Positions 57,401 to 64,000 of a stretch of DNA of 64,000 nt are shown piece after piece. Location of the stretch: contig VSDK01001545.1 of NCBI GenBank assembly GCA_009767595.1, positions 2,097 to 66,096 on the forward strand, read 5' to 3'. A program made the position numbers and the translations under genes. Origin of the DNA: Symbiodinium kawagutii (lineage: Eukaryota > Sar > Dinophyceae > Suessiales > Symbiodiniaceae). The notes beneath the pieces were generated by a model. The model did no database searches. It saw only the letters and a program-made list of their open reading frames with translations, and had not been told where the DNA came from. Each line of letters begins with the position of its first letter. Within the stretch, counting starts at the first letter, position 1.

Positions 57401-57631
57401 AATGTGGACGGTGATGGATTATCCTCAATCACACTGTTGAGGCATATTAAGGCTGCCCATATTACAACAGAAGATGGGCAGTGCCTGAAGCATCCCAATC
57501 AGGGAAGCCGTCCTCCTCATCCAGTGGTTGAAAACTTTGGCAACAAAAAATGCCTTCCCACCTATGATACACCCTGAAAGTTATTGAAATTTCGGATGCC
57601 ACCACCCTTTAGGCAGATCTACTGTTGAGTC

Positions 57632-58398
57632 ATGCTTTCTTCTCCATCGCGCGTTGCATGGGTATGGCATGGTAGGACCCTGCTCAAAATCCGGCCCAAC
57701 GAAGCTACGAAGCTATTGGTCCCACACCGAAAAACTAATAAGCCTTCATTTTACTCATGTTTTTCAACTGGTAGTGTGGCCTTGGCTCACTCCTGCACCT
57801 ACGTGGAGCTTGGAGACATGGGAGACATGGTTCTCGCAAGTTTGATCAACGGATTGATCGAATCTCGTGTTGCTTCCCAGGGTTCACCTATGTTCACCTG
57901 GCCTCCCAGCTCGGCCGGCGAGGAGCTCAAAGATTTCTCGCAGAAGGACATGATTCCAGCGCATCCTGGGTTTGAGATTTTACTGCGTGAATGCTTTGGT
58001 TTGGAACCTTGGCATTGCGGCGATGTAGGACATTTCTCAGCAAAAGTGGAAGAATCAACCAAAGCACAAACATGCCTATCAGATCCTATCAGTATCAGGC
58101 TGATTTCTGTGCTTACCATCGCAGTGGCCGTGATCATCAGGAGTAGCATGCCCTTCTTCCCCGCTGATTTTGCCTAGCCTTCTGCTGCAAGCCCGCCCCT
58201 TAGGCGAATAGCCGCTACCGTGCCTTGTTGGTCATGGAAGCTCGTCGCGCTTGGGTCGAGGCGGTCGCTGAAGCTATGACAGCCGAGGGGCAAGATCTTA
58301 TCAAGGTGGCTGACGAGTTGCGCCGGGAGGATGAGATGCAACAGCAACCAGTTGACCCTTGGCACAACTGTGCACATGCAAAACAATGGGAACCCTGA
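57632..58398 (+). CDS. Downstream coding, probably later exons of the PPR gene
   Basis: A plus frame open from 57632 to 58177 includes SCTYVELGDMGDMVLASLI, HPGFEILLRECFGLEPWHC and DVGHFSAKVEESTKAQT. Parts may be intronic, for example after a GCAAGT donor-like site at about 57836. A clear terminal exon at 58204-58398 (acceptor CCCCTTAG|G) reads YRALLVMEARRAWVEAVAEA, MTAEGQDLIKVADELRRED and ends HAKQWEP. The junctions between these blocks are not resolved. The same orientation and spacing suggest one gene with the PPR exons, but it may be separate. Confidence 0.55.
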
Positions 58399-59090
58399 GC
58401 CAAGATGAGCCAAGCTGAGGCCAAGAGTTTTAATTTTGACTTTGAGTAATATGGAGCAGTTCATTTCTAAGGCAGTGTCAGTGTTGCCATGGCCATCGCT
58501 CGGCGTGGTTTGGGGGGAGTTTTGTATTTTCTTGTGGCATGTCCTGACTTTCGGTAGCAGCGAGCCTAGCTGTCCACCAATTGACTGGTGTTCTGATATT
58601 TATATATATATATATGTGTGTGTGTGTTTATTTATTTTTTTGCCATCATTGTTTGATACGATTTGATCGTAGATGATGGGCAGACCGTGCAACCCAATTC
58701 TGCGAAGCGAAGCTAATCACAACATAGTAACGATTACAACGCCGTGGCTTGCACCCCAACCCGAGACAATGCAACACACCAGAGTACAGCACAGCACAGG
58801 ACAGTGTATGCAATACTGGCACGACACAAGACCATAAAATACAATGTACCAGGATGGGAAGATAAAGCAAACTTGGACACTAAGTACAAGAGCAGGCGAG
58901 ACACGAGAGAACAGTAGGATACGGCATGATAAAATACAGTGCAGTGACAGTGCTGTACATTTCTGAATGTCCGAACTTTGAACATTATATAATCAGAGGT
59001 TGTTGGCACGTGTGCCTGCTATTGCCTGCTTGCTTGCTATTGTTTGGTTATTTCGTCTTAATTGACTTGGTCCAACATGGTCCAACTCAG
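58399..59090. other. No gene; TA/TG run and degenerate pentamer repeat
   Basis: A TA/TG run lies at 58598-58628. Positions 58740-58970 are built from degenerate five-base words (minus strand near TGTGC/TGTAC). Confidence 0.45.
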
Positions 59091-59201
59091 GAGCCGACAC
59101 AGGAACCTGGTTCACGTGCGCGCGTTTTCTCAGAGGACAAGACTTGGGAAACTGACCAGGTCGAGGCGGTTGAAGAGGACGACAAGACGGCTGAGAGGTA
59201 G
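59091..59201 (+). CDS. Acidic exon, unidentified
   Basis: After a CCAACTCAG acceptor the frame reads EPTQEPGSRARVFSEDKTWE, TDQVEAVEEDDKTAE and R. The end is either TAG at 59199 or an AG|GTAGCT donor at 59198. The acidic composition fits a disordered linker. Confidence 0.5.
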   Translation, partial: EPTQEPGSRARVFSEDKTWETDQVEAVEEDDKTAER

Positions 59202-59847
59202 CTCCCACTGTTCAGAATTGAAATTGTTCTTGCTGTTTTTGTCGTTCTTTTCTTATTCTGGTTGTCTTTTTTGTTGTTTTTATTCTTTTTCTCGCTGTTC
59301 TTTGTTCTTGTTCTTGTTGGTTTGCTTTTGTTTTGCTCCTGAAGTGAAGGCAGTTTTACGCCGTTCTTGTTTTTTGCCGTGCTTACTCTTGTGGGTTTCA
59401 ATCCCCAGATATGCACCGGCAATTTCGAGTTACAATTTTTGCGTTTTTTTCCAATGGTGATTTACAATTCCATCAGCACACGTACACATTTGATACAGAG
59501 CGGAGCAGCTCAAGAGCTGCCAACAACATGTGTGTCCATTTTTTTCTGCTGCAGAGATAGCTGGCAACTTCATAGGCACCTTGCAACTGATATAGTGCCT
59601 GCAAGAACACGAGCTGGTGCTTGCTCAGATTTGGCATGCTGAGGTTGGATAGCGGCAACGATGTTGCCCTTGATGACAGTTGCTTTGGACCCACATGCAG
59701 ATTCAGATGGATTCTGAGGGCCTACTGCGTAGCTTGATGGCATCATTGATAAGTCAGCTGAACTGTGCAATCTGCCTCAAGCAGATTGCCTCATTTTTTG
59801 CACGTCTAGGATCACCTTGAGACCACTGGGATCGGTGCCTGTTGCAG
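59202..59847. other. T-rich intron-like stretch
   Basis: Runs of TTTTTCTTG and TTGTTC words fill 59220-59350. No gene is recognised. It may be the intron between the acidic exon and the exon at 59848. Confidence 0.4.
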
Positions 59848-59996
59848 GGGTGACCCGCCGGCACCTCCCTGGGTCGATGCTCCAGGTGGCCTTGCCGCTG
59901 CATTTGGCAGCCATCAATGCGGCACAGTACATCCTCTGGCGCTACGGCCTGGTTCGCTCCGGCAAGCAGAAGGCATTGCTACAGCAGGCGGCAGCA
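59848..59996 (+). CDS. Helical exon, unidentified
   Basis: Acceptor GCCTGTTGCAG and a GTGATC donor bound a 149-base exon. It reads VTRRHLPGSMLQVALPLHLA, AINAAQYILWRYGLVRSGK and QKALLQQAAA. The hydrophobic and basic helices are coherent, and the other frames lack that character. Family unknown. Confidence 0.5.
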
Positions 59997-60513
59997 GTGA
60001 TCATTGTTGTATATTGTTGTTCACGTTTTGACTTCTTGTCAAAAGGATGCACCCATGTGTAAAGGGCATGCATCCACGTGTGCAAGATGGCTTCAAGCAG
60101 GAAGTCAGACTCACACAACAGCCTACAGGATTTTGTGCGGGAAAAACCGGCGAAACAAATTTCTCTTTCATTGGCGTGGAGTTTCGGTCGGATGTTCCGA
60201 CAAAGCAAGAAGACAAGCAGCAGCTTTGAACAAATGTTGTTTCCTCATGGCTGGTAGTGCCAGCATCGTAGCAGGATAGCATCGGTTGAGCCCAAGACTC
60301 TTTTTCAAGCGCCAGGAATTTGATCAAGCGCTCGCAGACAACCATCCCGAAACAGAGCCTGGGCTCACGCTGTGTTGCATTTTCGTATGTCTATCTAGCG
60401 AGTTGCCCATACACCAGCTGTTTCTAATTGATTGAACGGTGGTTGGATTGTTTGTTAACATGGATCCCGCATGATGCTCCATGGTTTGCATTGGAAACTG
60501 TAGACATGACCAG

Positions 60514-60941
60514 GGAACACCAAGGAATACCAAGGAACACCAAGGAGAAACACCAGGCACCTGGTTGCCAAGGCTTCAAAGCTTCGTGCAAAGCTGATCA
60601 TTGGTTCCAATGAGCTTCGTCTCCAGGGTCCCTTGGCTCGTGCCACATCCTGGGTGTGGCTTCGAACAGTCGCCCGCTTTGGAACGTGGCGTTGCCACAA
60701 AAGGTTTCATGAGGCCAGGAGCGGCTGGATCCATGGGACGGTCGCCCAATTCCAGCAAAGTAGCTCTCTGTTGCGCGCCCCTTCGCTTGAGGGACCTGGG
60801 AGATGGCGCTGGAGAGAGAGAGAGAGCTCTCTAACACATCATCAAACATGGATTACTATTTACTTTGATGATATGGTGTCCCAATCCAAAGTGATCCTCA
60901 CTTGGGATGGTTTCCGGGGCCCCAACATGCTTCTGCTGTGA
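60514..60941 (+). CDS. Basic, Trp/Arg-rich coding stretch, unidentified
   Basis: A single plus frame is open for over 140 codons from a GACCAG acceptor. The core reads LVAKASKLRAKLIIGSNELR, LQGPLARATSWVWLRTVARF and RSGWIHGTVAQFQQSSSLLR. After about 60815 it runs into GA repeats and is probably non-coding. A second frame overlaps from 60601. The exact exon ends are not clear. Confidence 0.45.
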
Positions 60942-61280
60942 ACAAGGATCTCTCCTTCAGCTGTGTCATCAGCTTTTTTGTGTCAGCAGTGGGGCCAAAG
61001 TGCCCTTTGCAAAGCCCGCCTCCATACCTTGACTTCTAGTGGACAGGCGCAGCAGCCCAGCAGATGTGTTCAAGATACATAAGATACATTGCCTAGTTTC
61101 TAGAACCGTCATAGATTCGCCAGCTATGGATTTCTCCAAGCGGTGAAGATATACATATAATGACACTTCTCTCCCCGACCATCGTGTTCTCGTGAAATCA
61201 AAGCATGCAGTCCGCCAGAAGATTGTTTTCATTCACCAGATTAACCTCACTATGTGGTTGAATTCTGAATGGTGCCTCAG

Positions 61281-62127
61281 CCAACCAAATAGCAGGGCCG
61301 TGGTCAGGCCCCGTCCCAATGCCGCCATGGGCCGCTGGGATGTGGTGCTGCCCTTCTTGGCTCCTGGACGGGGCGCGACACCTCCTGGACGGAGTCAACG
61401 AGTGGCGCGGAGTCGCTCCGTGTCTCCCAGGTCCTCCTCCGCATCGCCCCATGGGCTGCCGGATGTGGAGGACATCTACGACCTGCTGACCTCCGAACCT
61501 TGGGACCTGCAGGAGTTTCGAAGTTTTCACTTGGTCCCTGAAGATTTGAAAATATTTGAAATGATTTGAATGATCTGCAATTCTTTTTGTTTTCAATTTG
61601 AATGATGTTGGATTGGTATCAACATGTGTTTCATGATAGGGAGTCAGGGTTCCTAGTACTAGAAGAGAAGTGGGAAGTATGGAGTAATGAACGGCACTAA
61701 ATGGCAAGTACGACGAATCAGCGATAATTTGCGTAAAGTAAGAAATGTAAGAAGTAGAAAGGACCAGGTGTTTGGCCCCATTTGCTGGGCCACATGCTCG
61801 TTTTCAGCCGGACCAGAGGATAGGTGAGGGTAGCCACTGCTTTGGTCGCGACATTGTCAGCGTGTGGTGTCGGGTTTTGTATCGGAAGATGGTCTTTGTT
61901 TTGTCGTGGCTGAGGACTTGGTGGATCTTGAAGAGAGATTGGCCTCCCAAGCATCCCAGGGGCTGAATCCCAAAGAGGAAAAACTTCACAAGTTGATCAA
62001 GGTCGAACTGGGAGAGCGACGAAGTGTGGAAGAGATTGGCTTGGCCTTGCTCGGTGGTCGACTCAACCTTGATCCTTGGCGAAGAGTGGCCCCTCCCCAA
62101 GCTTCGAGCCCTTGGACAACCCTGTGA
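61281..62127 (+). CDS. Unidentified gene end, two exons, Ser/Arg-rich then helical
   Basis: Exon 61281-61533 (acceptor GGTGCCTCAG, donor GTCCCT) and exon 61861-62127 (acceptor ACATTGTCAG) join at phase 0. The first reads GRWDVVLPFLAPGRGATPP, an SR-type stretch (RSQRVARSRSVSPRSSSASP) and DVEDIYDLLTSEPWDLQEF. The second reads VSGFVSEDGLCFVVAEDLVD, EERLASQASQGLNPKEEKLH and VELGERRSVEEIGLALLGG, ending ASSPWTTL. The SR patch could be phosphorylated or bind RNA; this is inference. The family is not recognised. It may share a gene with the exons at 59848 and 60514. Confidence 0.65.
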
Positions 62128-62209
62128 TTGACTTTGCTGCTTCAGTGCAGTACGAATCAGTAGCCTCAGTGTTCCACACAAACGTAACAAGAAACAAATA
62201 TAGATAGAT

Positions 62210-62262
62210 ATTTTTACGCATATATATATATATAGATATAGATATATTTATATATATTATAT
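62210..62262. repeat. AT/GATA simple sequence
   Basis: TA runs interrupted by GATATA. Confidence 0.85.
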
Positions 62263-63260
62263 TTCTACATAAAATCAAAATACAAAAAAGTACAAATAGA
62301 TAATCGGGAAGTACGAATGACGGAGACATACCTGTGACCACTGGGAAATAGCATGAAATAGCATAGATAAGATATTTGTCAAGAGAATTCATGAAAATTT
62401 GATCGTGTTGATTGATCACGAAAGTGTGCTACTATACCTCGCTTGTCTGGGGATGCACATCTGACTACTGCCCCCAACTATGCAGCCACATTAAGGGGTC
62501 CGGAAGTGAGAGTACCAGGGTGTACGGGTGCTCTCTTGAGCTCGTTCTCGCTTGCGTGCCCTGCTCGTTTTTTTAGTTTCGTGCACATAGTTTTGCGTGG
62601 CATGTGCAAGGGCTAGCTCGCTTTTGACCTTCCAGGGCTCTAGGGAAGCATGTGGAAGCGTACGGGATTCCACGCATTTTACATAACATGGAACCAATGG
62701 CGGCTTGCATTTTTGAGACGCAAAACCATGGTCCCACAAAGTGATCGTGTCCGAAGAAGGTGGCTTTTTCGTGGCGCAGCATTTGGTGCTTAGAGATCTT
62801 TTGACGACCTTGAACCGCGCATTTCGGATCTATACTGACCTCATTTCGCAAGACAGGTGCAGCAACGTGCAGCACTTCGTATGCGCTGGGATCATGGCAT
62901 GCGCGATGCCCTGTGTTTTCTGCCTCTGGCCTGGCACCTTGCAATTTTTTGCAGGTTTTTGCGTACAATGCCTCTCTCCTCGCCTGCACTTTGTGCAGAT
63001 TCTCATCAACAAATGGGGCATGCTGCATGTTTCATCATGTTTCATTCTCCATAAGTTTTGGCGACTCCGTCCGTGCTGTTGCAAATGAACTTTGTCCGTC
63101 CGACCAACCCAATTTCTTCTCAACTAATCAACATTAATCAACCTTCCTTGATTTTTTCTGGTTCCTTCGACGAATATATAGGCGGTTCTTGTGTTGTTGC
63201 TTCATGTTGCTTCCACCCCCCCATTGTTGTTGGACCTCATCACCAGCCTTCAGCTCAGGA
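62263..63260. other. No firm gene
   Basis: A 151-codon minus frame (62573-63028) and a 115-codon plus frame (62741-63088) overlap. Neither shows a domain or clear splice sites. Confidence 0.35.
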
Positions 63261-63261
63261 T

Positions 63262-63370
63262 GCTGTCCCAGGCCTTAGCGGATCGCCGGGTCAGCCGCCC
63301 CGAGAAGCAGAGGTTTGGACCTTGCCAGAGCCATCCCCCGCATCCTCCAGATCCAGTTTGGTCAGGAGTG
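63262..63370 (+). CDS. Possible exon, Pro/Ser-rich
   Basis: The island follows TTCAGCTCAG and ends at a strong GTGCGTGG donor. One frame reads DAVPGLSGSPGQPPREAEVW and TLPEPSPASSRSSLVRSG. A second frame (SQALADRRVSRPEKQRFGP) is also open. Confidence 0.4.
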
Positions 63371-63454
63371 GGGTGCGTGGATATTGCTTGCTAGTACATC
63401 TATCATGTATCATATGTATTGATATGTAATGGTCGTATTGTGTGTTTTTATGTG

Positions 63455-63492
63455 TCTATATATATATATATATTTATATATATGTATATATG
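63455..63492. repeat. AT dinucleotide run
   Basis: TA units with a TTTA break. Confidence 0.85.
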
Positions 63493-63654
63493 AACGTACA
63501 TTGATGTTTATTGCTAGGTACTCAGTGTTTCATTTATCCATGCATTGATGCATGTTGGCTTGTGTGTTTATATGTGTGCATTTGCTTCTTTTTTATTTAT
63601 ACATTTATGAGCGCCAATGAAATGGAATGCAATGCAATGCAATGTATGTGTATG

Positions 63655-63762
63655 TGTATGCGTGTACGCTTTGATGCCGATGAACTGGTGGCGATGTATG
63701 CGAGCCAAAAAGTGTTGGGCAAAGTCAAAGATGCTGAGATGTGCTTGCTTTCGGTGCATTAG
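63655..63762 (+). CDS. Possible exon, unidentified
   Basis: The frame reads VRFDADELVAMYASQKVLG and KVKDAEMCLLS, then reaches a GTGCATT donor-like site or a stop at 63760. The helical, charged character is protein-like. No clear AG acceptor is seen; the preceding sequence is an AATGC/GTAT repeat. Confidence 0.35.
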   Translation, partial: CMRVRFDADELVAMYASQKVLGKVKDAEMCLLSVH

Positions 63763-63792
63763 ATCTATTGTGTTTTTTCATGTGAATCAAAA

Positions 63793-64000
63793 ATGAACCG
63801 TTTTCATACTCCAAAGCTTCTAACACCCTGCACCGCGGGCCCTTCCAAGCTCACTTGGTTTCCCCTTCTGAGGACAGCCACCCCACAGGGGGCAAGCCGG
63901 CCATGCAATCTAAGCGCTCCCAATGCTCCAAGTGCGTCTGCTTCCCGTCCTTTCAAACCTACACCCGTGAACTTTGATTTTGTGATCGGCAACAGCTCCG
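63793..64000 (+). CDS. Partial coding region running off the window end
   Basis: A frame with an ATG at 63793 stays open to the last base: NRFHTPKLLTPCTAGPSKL, TWFPLLRTATPQGASRPC, SAPNAPSASASRPFKPTP, then VNFDFVIGNSS. The Ser/Pro/Ala-rich N-terminus could be an organelle presequence or a disordered leader. The upstream frame is open further, so the ATG may not be the true start. Truncated at the 3' end. Confidence 0.45.
   Translation, partial: MNRFHTPKLLTPCTAGPSKLTWFPLLRTATPQGASRPCNLSAPNAPSASASRPFKPTPVNFDFVIGNSS

Noticed and set aside
58395-58425. Complement of a spliced leader in CTGAGCCAAGATGAGCC
   Set aside because: Immediately repeated GAGCCAAG words explain it, and the match is incomplete.
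62573-63028. 151-codon minus frame
   Set aside because: No domain, opposite to all supported genes, and overlapped by a long plus frame. Kept only as unclear.
1-64000. Intact dinoflagellate spliced-leader gene
   Set aside because: Only partial, gapped matches are present. None has the full leader followed by a donor site.
1-64000. tRNA, rRNA, CRISPR or riboswitch
   Set aside because: No paired tRNA box A/box B with cloverleaf potential, no rRNA core words and no spaced direct repeats were found by eye.

Overview
The window looks like nuclear DNA of a dinoflagellate, most likely from the Symbiodiniaceae or a close relative. This is inferred from its architecture, not from a marker gene. Genes are sparse and cut into many short exons (about 40-330 nt) separated by introns of very different length. 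Acceptors are mostly AG|G, and several donors fit only as GC. Every multi-exon model I could build reads on the + strand, matching the long one-way gene blocks of dinoflagellates. The spaces between exons are filled with microsatellites and degenerate short-period repeats. There are two assembly gaps (13948-14000 and 55590-55599). I saw no intact spliced leader, rRNA, tRNA, CRISPR array or bacterial operon.

Two genes are recognised with confidence. (1) 3074-6270: five exons encoding a 345-residue UPF0301/YqgE/AlgH-type (DUF179) protein with a signal-like N-terminus, probably plastid-targeted. (2) 8812-12286: seven exons encoding a 337-residue short-chain dehydrogenase/reductase of the carbonyl-reductase type, with TGxxxGIG, NNAG and YxxxK motifs. 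Next best are a pentatricopeptide-repeat (PPR) gene at 55604-58398, an unidentified 444-nt frame at 54938-55381, unidentified phase-consistent genes at 51213-52393 and 61281-62127, and a decayed, intronless coiled-coil/F-box gene at 43182-44830. Many other exons have good splice sites and readable frames but no recognisable family. Two or three frames often stay open in these exon-like islands, so those calls carry low to middling confidence.

Layout: 0-3 kb repeats and no gene; 3-6.3 kb AlgH-like gene; 6.3-8.8 kb empty; 8.8-12.3 kb reductase; 12.5-14.2 kb an AT-rich fold-back element built of 15-bp repeats, with a gap inside; 15-17 kb an unidentified gene with a proline/glutamine-rich C-terminus; 18-35 kb scattered exons and simple repeats; 35-38.5 kb nearly empty; 38.5-44.8 kb several unidentified genes and the F-box pseudogene; 45-50 kb microsatellites with exons; 51-52.4 kb an unidentified gene followed by a block of tandem repeats to 53.5 kb; 55-62 kb the PPR gene and further coding; the window ends inside a coding region opening at about 63793.

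The genes do not form an evident pathway. The most unusual material is structural: the fold-back 15-bp-repeat element, the 52.6-53.4 kb run of unrelated tandem repeats, possible ultra-short introns, and opposed repeat islands flanking an exon. I did not find evidence of a new multi-gene system.
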